Below are positions 17,147-26,659 of a DNA stretch of 64,000 bases, piece by piece. The DNA comes from Metabacillus lacus. Lineage in GTDB: Bacteria > Bacillota > Bacilli > Bacillales > Bacillaceae. A model generated the notes under the pieces. The model searched no databases. It was not told the DNA's origin and worked only from the letters and a program-made list of their open reading frames with translations. Numbering within the stretch: position 1 is the stretch's first letter; each line of letters starts with the position of its first letter. The stretch covers positions 1-64,000 of the forward strand of contig NZ_WKKI01000009.1 in assembly GCF_009674805.1 (NCBI RefSeq), written 5' to 3'. Position numbers and translations under genes: made by a program.

Positions 17147-18130
17147 ATGAATACAATACCAGTATATATCATCAGCGGTTTTCTGGGGAGCGGGAAAACC
17201 ACTGTTTTAATCAATCTGCTGCAAGAGTTGAAGCGGCAAAGAAAAACGCCTGGCATTATTCTGAATGAACTTGGTGAAAAGAATGTGGAAAAGCACCTTT
17301 TTACTGATCAGCAGGTATTTGAACTATTGAACGGGTGCATCTGCTGTACAATTCAGGAAGATCTTAAGCTGACTTTGAAAGAGTTTGCCAAAGAAGCGCA
17401 AGTAAAGGGGGCTGACGTTCTGCTGATAGAAGGGACAGGTGTGGCCAACCCTTTAGAAATCACTGAAGCTCTGCTGAGTCCTGAGTTTTTCCATACGTAT
17501 GAATTAAAATCGATCATTAGTGTCATTGATGCAGCAAACTTCCTGGAGTATCAGAGTATTTTTTCAAGCTCTAAAGAAATTCGGACTCTTTTAAAAGACC
17601 AGGTGGCTTACGCCTCTTCATTGATAGTGAATAAAACAGATATGGCTGATGAAAAAAAGCGGAAAAAGATCGAGAGCAAACTGCAAAGCATGCTGAAGAA
17701 TAAGCAAGGAAATCTCTATTTTACTTCTTACGGTGATGTAGCTGCAGAAGCATTGCTGAATACCGCTATTCCCATCGTGACACTTGGCAAGAATGAAAAA
17801 AGCTGCGGGTGCCCCCCGGATTGTGATGGTGAACACGTCCGGAAACACAGCAACCATGGCGCGTTTCAGGCTGTAAAAATAGAGAACGTGCCAAGTATAA
17901 ATCAACAGAACTTTAAAAAATGGCTTCAGTCCCTGCCTTCAGACATTATTCGTGGTAAAGGAGTTGTCAGGTTAGCTGAAACAGGCCAGCTATACGATTT
18001 TCAGTACGCTGGAAAACAACTGAACATGAGTAAGCTGGAATCCAACGATGAAGAATGTGTGATTGTCTTAATCGGACTTCAAGGCAGCACAGACTCTCTT
18101 AGACAATCTTTCGAATCTGCTTTTTTATAA
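17147..18130 (+). CDS. CobW/COG0523 family GTP-binding protein (putative metallochaperone)
   Basis: A 327-residue G3E GTPase. Walker A is GFLGSGKTT (about 11-19), the family CxCC metal site is C64-I-C66-C67, and the guanine-specificity motif is NKTD. A Cys/His-rich insertion (GCPPDCDGEHVRKHSNHG, about 215-232) and a C-terminal CobW_C domain (about 235-327) complete it. COG0523 proteins with CxCC bind zinc and deliver it to client enzymes. A ribosome binding site GGGAGG precedes the ATG. Only a weak Zur-like sequence is seen upstream (17043-17057), so zinc control is uncertain. Confidence 0.85.
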   Translation: MNTIPVYIISGFLGSGKTTVLINLLQELKRQRKTPGIILNELGEKNVEKHLFTDQQVFELLNGCICCTIQEDLKLTLKEFAKEAQVKGADVLLIEGTGVANPLEITEALLSPEFFHTYELKSIISVIDAANFLEYQSIFSSSKEIRTLLKDQVAYASSLIVNKTDMADEKKRKKIESKLQSMLKNKQGNLYFTSYGDVAAEALLNTAIPIVTLGKNEKSCGCPPDCDGEHVRKHSNHGAFQAVKIENVPSINQQNFKKWLQSLPSDIIRGKGVVRLAETGQLYDFQYAGKQLNMSKLESNDEECVIVLIGLQGSTDSLRQSFESAFL

Positions 18131-18142
18131 ATGTATTCAGTG

Positions 18143-18186
18143 GGAGGCGTCCTTCTATAAAAGATGTACGCCTGTGGTTTCTTTTC
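18143..18186 (+). terminator. Likely terminator after the CobW gene
   Basis: AGGCGT (18145-18150) pairs with ACGCCT (18168-18173); the 17-nt loop holds a further short TCTATAAAAGA fold. A T-rich tail follows. Confidence 0.45.
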
Positions 18187-18243
18187 ATTTGCCTCCGTTT
18201 CATATAAACTAATAGCAGCTCAGGAAAAGGAAGGGTAGCCTCA

Positions 18244-18603
18244 ATGAAATTTACGAAAAAACAATTGAAGGCCCATGGTGTTGTGTTAGCCGCGCTTTCT
18301 GTGTTCATGCTGGCAATTTTACTGCTGAAAAACTTTGACATTTTGTTTACGATGATTAGATTTGTACTGATTGTCACCATTTTATGTATCGCAGCCATCC
18401 TTTTATACAATAAGAGACTTTTCTTCACTTATGGTGTTTGGGTCGTTCTCCTGACAATATGGATGTTTCTGCTTGCTTTTATGAAAAATGAACTTGATCT
18501 CTTGTTTTATACATATATGATTGTGTTTCCATTTATCTTTATACTCTTATTGTCAGCTGGAATTGAACTGGCAGTGAAAGCAGGCAGGCGGGGAAAAGAT
18601 TAA
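18244..18603 (+). CDS. Small four-helix membrane protein
   Basis: A 119-residue protein with four hydrophobic segments (about 12-30, 35-55, 60-78 and 85-108) and a basic C-terminus (KAGRRGKD). No family recognised. GGAAGG is present upstream of the ATG at somewhat long spacing. It is immediately followed by the second array of 52-bp hairpin repeats. Confidence 0.7.
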   Translation: MKFTKKQLKAHGVVLAALSVFMLAILLLKNFDILFTMIRFVLIVTILCIAAILLYNKRLFFTYGVWVVLLTIWMFLLAFMKNELDLLFYTYMIVFPFIFILLLSAGIELAVKAGRRGKD

Positions 18604-18770
18604 GGGTGATGAAGGGCAAACCTTAATGGAAGAGGATTAGAAATGTCCTTCTTCAAGGCGATGAAGGACAAAAGTGGGTGAAAAGCGCCCGAAATGTCCT
18701 TCATTAGGGTGATGAAGGACAAAAGTGAGTGAAAATGCGGCAGAAATGTCCTTTATCTGGCAAAGAAAAA
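18603..18770. repeat. Second array of the 52-bp hairpin repeat
   Basis: Units start near 18645, 18696 and 18748 (51-52 bp apart), with a partial one at 18606. They share GTCCTTC...GATGAAGGACAAAA and the GTGAAAA linker with the array at 1-196 but are more diverged; the last lacks its right arm. Confidence 0.8.
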
Positions 18771-18922
18771 TGGTTGTTGCAATCTTTGAGTCTAAAAACA
18801 TCCATTCATTACAAACTAAAAAAACTGCACTCTATTACCTTACCGCCCTCTTTCAACGGTTCCAATCGCAATTACAGAATCTCCCTTCAAAATGACAAAA
18901 AAACTACAAAATACTTTTGAGA

Positions 18923-18947
18923 GTTTAAGCAAGTTGGTACGGGGTAT
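18923..18947 (+). promoter_or_regulatory. Sigma-B promoter, perfect consensus
   Basis: GTTTAA, 13 bp, GGGTAT, about 70 bp upstream of the YflT/DUF2382 start codon. Confidence 0.85.
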
Positions 18948-19014
18948 TAAACCTGTATGCAAGATACTACTTAAATTTAAAAAATGAATTTAACTTTTGA
19001 AGGAGGAATTTGAA

Positions 19015-20151
19015 ATGAGTAAGCATGTTGTAGGTATCTATAGTACAGAAGAAGAGGTTATCCGTTGTGTAGAGGATTTAACAGCACAAGGTTATTCCAA
19101 AAATGATATTTCAGTTGTAACAAACGGCAGAAATAATTTGGCAAACTCAACCGGCACTGATATCGAGGATGTATCTACAAATGATCGTCATAATGATTCT
19201 TTCCTTGATAAAATGAAAAGTGCATTATTAGACGATGGTACAGATAACAGCAATGTTGATGTAAGAGGCAGGCTGACAAATATGGGCATTTCAAATGACC
19301 ATGCTGATCGTTATGCAGATGATATTAACAACGGTAAGTTTCTAGTATTAACATCAACTAATGGTACAGGGACGACTGACATGAATAGCAGAAGTGATAT
19401 GACATCAACTTCTTCAACTATGATGGATAACAGCTATGGAACTGAAAGCACAATGGGTACAGAAAATACTCGTTCTGCTAACAGTGTAACAAATGGCAGC
19501 AGTTTTGGCCAAACAAATGATTCAACGTTGAGTGCAGATGAGGAAAGGAAGATTCAGCTGCGCGAGGAAGAGTTGAATGTACAGAAAGAAAGAGTACAAG
19601 CTGGCGAAGTTCATGTAAACAAAGAAGTTGTTACTGAACAAAAGAGCATCAATGTACCTGTTGAGCATGAAGAAGTATACGTAGAACGCCGTTCTGTAGA
19701 CGGTAGAGAGGCTCGTGATGCTTCGCCGATTACAGATGGAGAGGAAATTCGTGTACCTGTAATAGAAGAAAAGATTGAGGTAACGAAAAAACCTGTTGTA
19801 ACTGATGAACTTGTTATTGGGAAAAAGACAGTTCAGGAAACGAAGGAAGTTCGCGATACTGTTCGCCGTGAAGAAGCTTCCATTGACAGTGAAGGCAGCT
19901 TGAATGTGCATGATGCTGACTCAGCTAATGGACTTAGCAATTCAGCAGGCCGCAATAGTTCAGCTATGCTGGAAGATGAAGATTCAGTGACTCGCCGTCA
20001 ATCAACTGGTCTTGAAAACGATGAATATGTACAAGATGGCGGAACAGACGGAAACCTGTTAGACGATGACAACCGCTCAAACGGATTGTTCGAAAACGAC
20101 AGAGACCGTGATAATAACGGGTTGTTTGGTTCAGATGACCGTAAAATTTAA
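19015..20151 (+). CDS. General stress protein: YflT domain plus DUF2382 (YsnF/AvaK)
   Basis: A 378-residue soluble protein. The N-terminus (about 1-95, MSKHVVGIYSTEEEVIRCVEDL) is a heat-induced/general stress YflT domain. A Ser/Thr/Asn/Gly-rich linker runs about 105-175. A DUF2382 domain (about 180-295, repeated VNKEVVTEQKS/VPVEHEEVYVERR strands) follows, then an acidic low-complexity tail rich in D, N and G. The ATG at 19015 is set by GAAGGAGGAATTTG. A perfect sigma-B promoter drives it and a terminator follows. Molecular activity unknown. Confidence 0.85.
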   Translation: MSKHVVGIYSTEEEVIRCVEDLTAQGYSKNDISVVTNGRNNLANSTGTDIEDVSTNDRHNDSFLDKMKSALLDDGTDNSNVDVRGRLTNMGISNDHADRYADDINNGKFLVLTSTNGTGTTDMNSRSDMTSTSSTMMDNSYGTESTMGTENTRSANSVTNGSSFGQTNDSTLSADEERKIQLREEELNVQKERVQAGEVHVNKEVVTEQKSINVPVEHEEVYVERRSVDGREARDASPITDGEEIRVPVIEEKIEVTKKPVVTDELVIGKKTVQETKEVRDTVRREEASIDSEGSLNVHDADSANGLSNSAGRNSSAMLEDEDSVTRRQSTGLENDEYVQDGGTDGNLLDDDNRSNGLFENDRDRDNNGLFGSDDRKI

Positions 20152-20163
20152 TATGAAAAATAG

Positions 20164-20193
20164 ATACCCTGGGACCTTCCCAGGGTATTTTTG
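20164..20193 (+). terminator. Rho-independent terminator
   Basis: ATACCCTGGGA CCT TCCCAGGGTAT, a perfect 11-bp stem followed by TTTTTG. Confidence 0.95.
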
Positions 20194-20353
20194 CGTTAAG
20201 TTATCAAAAATATAGGCACAAAATTCCTGCTTGACTATGCAGCACTGTACGTATAAATGGTCACAGTTATAATCTCTAAGTATAAGAAAGAGGTTTATAA
20301 AATTTAGAAAGAGGTAATAAATAGTTTGTATGTTAATTCAAGGAGGGATTAGA

Positions 20354-21991
20354 TTGGACAAGGATAAAAAGGAAAAGATTGGGCCTGCGGTTGATGGAGT
20401 AGGCGGACCTGCTGATTCCCGCAAAGGCACTGGTGAAAGTGAAGACACCTTAACAAACAGACAGGGACACCCTGTTACTGATAATCAAAATGTCAGGACT
20501 GTAGGCAATCGAGGTCCGACAACACTGGAAAATTATGATTTCCTTGAAAAGATATCTCATTTTGACAGAGAACGGATTCCAGAGCGCGTTGTACATGCAA
20601 GAGGTGCAGGCGCACATGGCTATTTCGAAACATATGGTACAGCAGGAGATGAACCTGTTGAGAAATATACAAGAGCGAAAGTATTCCAGGAAAAGGGTAA
20701 ACAGACACCTGTATTCGTTCGCTTTTCAACAGTTGTAGGCGGCGGACAGTCGGCTGAAACTTTAAGAGATCCGCGCGGCTTTGCGGTTAAATTTTATACT
20801 GAGGACGGAAACTGGGATTTGGTTGGAAACAACCTGAAAATTTTCTTTATCCGTGATCCTCTTAAATTCCCTGATATGGTACATTCATTCAAGCCGGATC
20901 CTGTTTCCAACATTCCGGACCCTGAAAGAATGTTTGACTTTTTGTCTCAATCACCAGAGGCAACTCATATGGTTACTTTCCTCTTTTCCCCATGGGGCAT
21001 CCCGGCAAGCTACCGCGAAATGCAGGGCTCAGGTGTCAATACATATAAATGGGTGAACAAAGATGGAGAAGGAGTACTTGTTAAGTACCATTGGGAACCT
21101 ATTAATAATGATATTAGAAACCTGACGCAAAAAGAGGCTGATGAGCTGCAAGGCAAGAATTTGAACCATGCGACACAGGATCTATACGAAGCGATTGAAA
21201 AGGGAGAATATCCGGAGTGGGAGCTTTGCGTTCAGATTATGAGCGATGATGATCATCCTGAACTGGATTTCGATCCTTTAGATCCTACAAAACTGTGGCC
21301 TGCAGACCAATTTCCATTCTTAAAGGTTGGGAAAATGGTTCTTAATAAAAATCCTGAAAACTATTTCAATGAAACTGAGCAGATTGCGTTTGGTACTGGA
21401 GTACTTGTTGATGGACTTGATTTTTCTGATGACAAGCTTCTTCAGGGGAGAACGTTCTCCTATTCTGATACACAGCGTCACCGAGTAGGAAGCAACTATC
21501 TGCAGCTTCCAATCAATGCCGCTAAAAAGCGTGTCGCAACCAATCAAAGAGGCGGCCAAATGCAATATTATGTGGATCGTGCACCGAGCCAAAATCCGCA
21601 TGTTGATTATGAGCCTTCCACCCTTGGAGGCTTGAGAGAAGCTGAGCAGAATGGAAAGGATCATCAGCCGAGCTATAACGATAAGCTTGTTCGTGAGCCA
21701 ATTGACCGCACTAATAATTTTGGTCAGGCAGGAGATACGTATCGCAGCTTTGAAGAGTGGGAAAGGGAAGAACTTGTTTCCAACCTTGTTGATGCCTTGA
21801 AGATCTGCCAGCCGCAGATTCAGGAAAAAATGGTTGAATATTTTACAAATGCAGATGAGGATTATGGACGCAGAGTCTCAGAAGGTCTGAAGCAGGCTGC
21901 TTCTGAACAAGGAGAGCACACTGGATCCGAAAAAGCTGACAATGCAGTAGACCAGGCTAAGAACATGGGCGGCGAAGCAGATCCTTATTAA
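20354..21991 (+). CDS. Monofunctional haem catalase
   Basis: A 545-residue catalase converting H2O2 to water and oxygen. The catalytic His is in [15 protein letters not shown] (near residue 81), the active-site Asn in [14 protein letters not shown], and the haem-ligand Tyr in the R-x3-Y-type segment preceding [14 protein letters not shown]. It is slightly longer than KatA-type enzymes, with an acidic C-terminal tail, but lacks the large-subunit flavodoxin-like domain. AAGGAGG lies 8 nt before a TTG at 20354, which I take as the start. Upstream there is only a poor GTTTAT/GGTAAT sigma-B-like match and a half PerR-like TTATAAT, so regulation is unresolved. Confidence 0.92.
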   Translation: MDKDKKEKIGPAVDGVGGPADSRKGTGESEDTLTNRQGHPVTDNQNVRTVGNRGPTTLENYDFLEKISHFDRERIPERVVHARGAGAHGYFETYGTAGDEPVEKYTRAKVFQEKGKQTPVFVRFSTVVGGGQSAETLRDPRGFAVKFYTEDGNWDLVGNNLKIFFIRDPLKFPDMVHSFKPDPVSNIPDPERMFDFLSQSPEATHMVTFLFSPWGIPASYREMQGSGVNTYKWVNKDGEGVLVKYHWEPINNDIRNLTQKEADELQGKNLNHATQDLYEAIEKGEYPEWELCVQIMSDDDHPELDFDPLDPTKLWPADQFPFLKVGKMVLNKNPENYFNETEQIAFGTGVLVDGLDFSDDKLLQGRTFSYSDTQRHRVGSNYLQLPINAAKKRVATNQRGGQMQYYVDRAPSQNPHVDYEPSTLGGLREAEQNGKDHQPSYNDKLVREPIDRTNNFGQAGDTYRSFEEWEREELVSNLVDALKICQPQIQEKMVEYFTNADEDYGRRVSEGLKQAASEQGEHTGSEKADNAVDQAKNMGGEADPY

Positions 21992-22009
21992 TCAGTAAGA
22001 ACTTTCAGA

Positions 22010-22037
22010 GAAGCTCAGGAAACTGGGCTTCTTTTTA
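22010..22037 (+). terminator. Rho-independent terminator
   Basis: GAAGCTCAG...CTGGGCTTC followed by TTTTT, after the catalase gene. Confidence 0.85.
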
Positions 22038-22155
22038 CTAGCAGGATTTAGCAATCTCCGTTTTAGATGGGAATGAAAAGGGAATAAGTTGCTAACTTCC
22101 CTTAACTTTAGTAACCTTAGTGGAGGTAAAATGCAGTGATATTCAGGAGGACACT

Positions 22156-24045
22156 ATGGTGAATGGATTTCTTAGAAAATATGCATTTATGCTGATTGCC
22201 GTCCTTTTTTTGTGGGCAAAAACATATATTGTATATCTCACTTGTTTTGATTTAAAAATTGAAAACGGCATACAGGCGGTCATCCTTTTTTTTAATCCTT
22301 TGAATTTTCTCTTACTGATTTTTGGGCTGAGTTTGTTTATGAAAGAAGGAAACAGAAACATCTTTATTATTACAGTCAGCTCTGTACTGACTTTTATATT
22401 AATATCAAATATTACTTTTTACGGTTTTTATAATGATTTTATTACCATTCCTGTTCTTTTTCAGTCAAGTAACATGGGAGATTTGGGAAGCAGCGTGCTG
22501 GAACTGATCAGGCCGTTTTACCTCCTGCTCACTGTGGATATTTTCATTTTATGCTGGCTTGCTAGAAAGATCTTTCTTTTACATGATGAGGCAGATATTC
22601 CTGTCAGGGAGAAAAAGATTTATTTTTTGATTGCCGGGGCATTGCTAATGCTGAATCTGGGAATTGCGGAGCTGCAAAGGCCGAACATTTTGGCGAGATC
22701 TTTTGATAGGGAAGCCCTTGTCAAAAATCTTGGATTGTATGATTTTCACGTTTATGATGCCCTGATGCAAACCTCCACCTCCGCCCAAAAAGCTTTAGCT
22801 GACGGAAATGAACTTGCGGATCTTAAGGAGTTCACTGAAGGGAAAAAGCAGGAAACGGTATCTGATATGTTTGGAGCTGCAAAAGGGCGGAACGTTATAT
22901 TTGTATCTTTGGAGTCCACTCAGAGCTTTGTAGTGAATGAAAAAGTGAATGGACAGGAAATCACACCTTTTTTGAATGATTTTATTAATAGCAGCTATTA
23001 TTTTGAGAATTTTTATCATCAAACAGAGCAGGGAAAAACCTCTGACTCTGAGTTTATCGTCGCAAACTCTCTTTACCCGCTTGGAAGGGGAGCCGTCTTC
23101 TTTACGCATGCAGACAATAAATATTATACTCTTCAGCATATATTGAGAGAAAACAGCTACTACACTGCTGTTTTTCATGCCAACAACGCTTCTTTTTGGA
23201 ACCGTGACGTTATGTATGAGTCACTAGGAATAGAGAAATTTTTTGATGTAAACAGCTATGAGGTTCATGAAGGAAATAGTGTGGGCTGGGGCTTGAAGGA
23301 CAAGGAATTTTTTGAACAGTCTGCTTCACTGATGAAAGAGATGCCTCAGCCATTTTACAGTTATTTTATCACGCTGACCAATCACTTTCCTTTTCAGCTG
23401 GAGGAAGAGGACAAGCTTCTGAAAGATTATGATTCTAGCTCTGATATACTAAACAGATATCTACAGACTGTCAGATATCAGGATGAGGCTTTGAAGCACT
23501 TTATAGAATCTCTAAAAAAGGAAGGGCTGTATGAAAACTCTGTCATTATTTTAATGGGAGACCATTATGCTATTTCAGAAAATCATAACAAAGCCATGGC
23601 AGAATTTTTAGGAAAAGATGAAATAACACCTTTTGACACAGTTCAGCTGCAGCGAGTGCCATTTCTTATACACATGCCGGGTATTTCTGATCAGAATCCG
23701 CACACATATGATCAGGTTGCCGGCCAAATTGATGTAAAGCCGACCCTGCTTCAGCTTTTGGGCATTCAAGCTAAACATTCCGTGCAGTTCGGCAGCAGTG
23801 TTTTTTCAGAAAATAAAGCAGACTTTACGGTTTTAAGAAATGGCAGCTTTATCACTGAACATTATATTTCTGCATCAAATATCTGCTATAAAAAAGAGAC
23901 GGGGGAGCCCTTGGAATCCTCTGAAATGTGCAGTGTTTTTGAAGAAAAAGCCCAGGAAGAGCTGCTGGCTTCTGATAAAATTATTTATGGTGATTTACTG
24001 AGGTTTTATCCATCAGATCGATATTCACAACTACTTACAGAATAA
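22156..24045 (+). CDS. LtaS-like sulfatase-family protein (lipoteichoic acid synthase type)
   Basis: A 629-residue membrane enzyme: five N-terminal membrane helices (about 1-195), a linker, and an extracytoplasmic alkaline phosphatase/sulfatase domain (about 235-600). The metal-ligand Glu is E253 (VSLEST) and the catalytic Thr is T295 (QGKTSDSEF); RDVMYESLG and GDHYAISE carry further active-site residues. LtaS enzymes polymerise glycerol phosphate from phosphatidylglycerol onto a lipid anchor. Whether this copy is a main synthase, a primase or a stress paralog cannot be decided here. The ATG at 22156 follows AGGAGGACACT. Monocistronic. Confidence 0.85.
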   Translation: MVNGFLRKYAFMLIAVLFLWAKTYIVYLTCFDLKIENGIQAVILFFNPLNFLLLIFGLSLFMKEGNRNIFIITVSSVLTFILISNITFYGFYNDFITIPVLFQSSNMGDLGSSVLELIRPFYLLLTVDIFILCWLARKIFLLHDEADIPVREKKIYFLIAGALLMLNLGIAELQRPNILARSFDREALVKNLGLYDFHVYDALMQTSTSAQKALADGNELADLKEFTEGKKQETVSDMFGAAKGRNVIFVSLESTQSFVVNEKVNGQEITPFLNDFINSSYYFENFYHQTEQGKTSDSEFIVANSLYPLGRGAVFFTHADNKYYTLQHILRENSYYTAVFHANNASFWNRDVMYESLGIEKFFDVNSYEVHEGNSVGWGLKDKEFFEQSASLMKEMPQPFYSYFITLTNHFPFQLEEEDKLLKDYDSSSDILNRYLQTVRYQDEALKHFIESLKKEGLYENSVIILMGDHYAISENHNKAMAEFLGKDEITPFDTVQLQRVPFLIHMPGISDQNPHTYDQVAGQIDVKPTLLQLLGIQAKHSVQFGSSVFSENKADFTVLRNGSFITEHYISASNICYKKETGEPLESSEMCSVFEEKAQEELLASDKIIYGDLLRFYPSDRYSQLLTE

Positions 24046-24050
24046 ATGTG

Positions 24051-24092
24051 AGCCGGAGTACATTTCGTTAAAGAATGTATTGCGGCTTTTTG
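24051..24092 (+). terminator. Rho-independent terminator
   Basis: AGCCG...TACATT / AATGTA...CGGCT hairpin followed by TTTTTG. Confidence 0.85.
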
Positions 24093-24201
24093 AATTGATG
24101 AATCGTTCCACGCCTAAGAGATTTCAAATAGGATATATCTGTGTTAATTCACTCCGTATGAGCATACATTGTACAAGCTGATCAAATCCGGGGTGGTAGA
24201 G

Positions 24202-24828
24202 TTGAATATATACGCGGGGTATATTCTGTTGGGGCTAACTTTGGCAGCTCCAATTGGTCCGGTCAATTCCGCCAGAATTGATAAGGGACTGAAAAACGGG
24301 TTTTGGCATGCATGGATGGTAGGATGCGGATCAATGGTTGCTGATGGATGCTATATGCTTCTGGTGTATATGGGACTTGTCAACTTTTTGGATGCAAGGC
24401 CGGTTCAAACCTTCCTGTGGCTGTTTGGAGGATTTGTTCTTCTTTACACAGGGATTGAAAGCATCATTGGTGCAAACTCCTACCAGATAAGTGAAGACAG
24501 AAAAAAACAATCGCTGGCAAAGAGTTTTCTGTCAGGTTTTCTATTGTCTATATCAAGTCCCCTCTCTATGCTGTTTTGGCTTGGTATATATGGGTCGGTG
24601 CTAGCAGAAACAGCCAGCTCTTATGGAACAGGGCAGCTCTTAGCATACAGTGCGATGATCTTTATCGGGCTTGCACTCTGGGATATTATTGTGGCGGCTC
24701 TGGCCAGCGGATTTCGTACGTTCTTAACTTTAGGAGGCATCAGGGTCATTGCTGCCCTTTCAGGGTTTTCACTTGTAGGGTTTGGTTTGTATTTTGGATA
24801 TAAGGGGATTATCTCACTTTTTCAGTAG
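24202..24828 (+). CDS. LysE/RhtB family exporter
   Basis: A 208-residue protein with six hydrophobic segments. The LysE-family N-terminus GLTLAAPIGPVNSARIDKGL and SPLSMLFWLGIYGS in the middle are clear. Members export amino acids; the substrate is not predictable. I prefer the TTG at 24202, downstream of GGGGTGG, over a TTG at 24169. Confidence 0.8.
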   Translation: MNIYAGYILLGLTLAAPIGPVNSARIDKGLKNGFWHAWMVGCGSMVADGCYMLLVYMGLVNFLDARPVQTFLWLFGGFVLLYTGIESIIGANSYQISEDRKKQSLAKSFLSGFLLSISSPLSMLFWLGIYGSVLAETASSYGTGQLLAYSAMIFIGLALWDIIVAALASGFRTFLTLGGIRVIAALSGFSLVGFGLYFGYKGIISLFQ

Positions 24829-24930
24829 AGATAACTCCACTGTAATGATGAAAGCTAAAAGTTGACCTGGATTCCAGATTTTCATTGAAAGAAGGAAACT
24901 TCTGAAGTTAAGACACACTCACTGAAAGGG

Positions 24931-24956
24931 CGGCAGCTGAAGAAGCTGCCGTTTTC
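24931..24956. terminator. Bidirectional hairpin terminator
   Basis: CGGCAGCT GAAGA AGCTGCCG followed by TTTTCC, between convergent genes. Confidence 0.7.
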
Positions 24957-24979
24957 CTGTTCATTTCTGTCAGAATTGC

Positions 24980-25426
24980 TTATTCCTCCGCCAAGTACTT
25001 CTTAAAAGAATAACTGGTTATGTTGTAACCCATTTTTTGTTCATAAAAACGGTGAGCTTCTTTTCTTTGCAATCCTGATGTAAGAGCGACTGTCCTGCAA
25101 TCAAGTTCCTCAGCCATATTATGAAGATATTCAAGGAGAGCTTCCCCATAACCACGTGATCTCATATTAACGTCTGTCACCAGGTCAAAAACAAATAAAT
25201 GCTTTCCATCATAAAAATTTGTTCTTACCGCGGCTCCTGCCACTGCTGCCGTTTTTCCCTCTGCAAGAAAGGCAAACAGTCTGTAACCTTCCTTTTTCAT
25301 TTCCTCAAACAGCTGCAAATACTCATCTCTTGTAAGGTTAGTTCTAAGCTGTTTCATAATGTCCCATGCCTGTAGCGCTTCCTCTTCTGTGGTAAATTCT
25401 TTCATTTCCCCAGCAATTGAATTCAT
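24980..25426 (-). CDS. GNAT family N-acetyltransferase
   Basis: A 148-residue compact GNAT protein. The acetyl-CoA loop (SRGYGEALLEYL) and the beta-4/5 region (FVFDLVTDVNMRSRG) are clear. Substrate unknown. The ATG at 25426 is chosen because AAGGAAGGAGTGA lies just upstream; the frame stays open further up without a ribosome binding site. Confidence 0.85.
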   Translation of the reverse strand: MNSIAGEMKEFTTEEEALQAWDIMKQLRTNLTRDEYLQLFEEMKKEGYRLFAFLAEGKTAAVAGAAVRTNFYDGKHLFVFDLVTDVNMRSRGYGEALLEYLHNMAEELDCRTVALTSGLQRKEAHRFYEQKMGYNITSYSFKKYLAEE

Positions 25427-25563
25427 CAGATTCACTCCTTCCTTATTACAGTTTAAAATGAATCTGAACCTAATAAAAGTGCCAGTTTTCATCTTTTTTA
25501 TGGGATCAGATTGCTTAAAAACTGTACACTAATAGTAAGAGAGAAGAAGAAAAGGGGATTTCT

Positions 25564-26130
25564 ATGAATGAAAGAACAGTAGAGTTTGCTAATTCAGAAC
25601 CCATTTACTTTCAGCTATATTCTTATATGAAAAAAGAAATTTTAGATGGCAGCTTGAGTGAGGGCTGTAAATTACCTTCTAAGCGGCAATTTTCCCGCCA
25701 TTTGGGTATAAGTATGAATACAATAGAAAAAGCTTATCAGCAGCTCATTGCAGAAGGATATATTTACTCTGAGGAAAGAAAGGGCTACTTTGTTTCCAAA
25801 ATAGATGAAAGCCTCTTTCAAGACAGCAGAAGTGTTTCCCCGGAAATAGCAGAAAACGACAATTTTCGAAGCTGTAATAATATTGAATTTAGCCAGGGAA
25901 ACATTGATCTTGATTCATTTCCTTTAAAGACTTGGAAAAAATCAGTCATGGAGGCGCTGAAGAGTGAGACAGATTCTTCCAGATATAAAGGTCACCCACA
26001 AGGCGAATGGGAGCTGCGCTATGAAATAGCCGGTTATCTTTACCGTTCAAGGGGATTTACCTGCAGCCCTGAAGAAATCATAGTAGGTGCAGGAACTCAA
26101 ATGCTGCTTGTAATCCATCAGAAAGTTTGA
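25564..26130 (+). pseudogene. MocR/PdxR-type GntR regulator, cut by transposon insertion
   Basis: An N-terminal GntR winged helix (about 13-80, LPSKRQFSRHLGISMNTIEK) is joined to the first part of a fold-type I aminotransferase-like domain (YKGHPQGEWELRYEIAGYLYRSRG..EEIIVGAGTQMLL). MocR proteins are about 460-490 residues, but homology stops after MLL (26108) and the frame ends eight codons later. The break coincides with the TnsB-site cluster. The remaining 3' part is not in this window, so it should lie beyond the other transposon end. AAAAGGGGATTTCT precedes the ATG. Confidence 0.85.
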
Positions 26131-26385
26131 GATAACATCATAAAGCGTGAGACAACTCCACAAAGTTTGAGACACAAACCAAGGCAAACCCTTAATACAT
26201 CAACCTTTAAATTCACCAAGGTTGAGACAGCCCCAAAAGGGTCAAATGAGCCAAGTCAAGGTACCTGTGTTTCCCCTATCTTAAGCTTTGTGAACTAAAT
26301 TAGAATCACAAACATTGAGATGGAGTGTACTATTGTTCAGAATGATTGAGATGATACAAATAAAAAACCATAATGCTTGAGATAG
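26109..26385 (+). repeat. Transposon left end with seven TnsB-site-like repeats
   Basis: GNTTGAGA-type sites start at 26125, 26145, 26165, 26220, 26313, 26344 and 26375 (GTTTGAGA, GCGTGAGA, GTTTGAGA, GGTTGAGA, CATTGAGA, GATTGAGA, GCTTGAGA). The first three are exactly 20 bp apart. The last two intervals are 31 bp each. This density next to a gene break is the usual look of a Tn7-family terminus. Between 26386 and the RES gene at 26660 I see no other feature. Confidence 0.75.
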
Positions 26386-26659
26386 GGTAGCGCCATGAAC
26401 CCCACTTTGGAAATAAATCACCCTAAGTAACTATAGTTATAATACCTCTTAAACGTTCTTACTTGGAAGGCTCGAATGATTTTTTCTAAAAGCCTGAAAT
26501 GAACTTTATGTTTAGATTAAATGATATTAATTCAGAAAGAAGTATAGTAAAATTTAGGAGTTAATTGGGCAGAAGGACCGTATTTTTTTCATCCATTTTA
26601 AATAGTTATAAAATATTTATAGTGATTATATAAATATGTATTGTTAGGAAGTGAAATCA

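Noticed and set aside
20226-20320. PerR or sigma-B site upstream of the catalase gene
   Set aside because: Only one PerR-like half-site TTATAAT and a poor GTTTAT/GGTAAT pair are present; neither is convincing.
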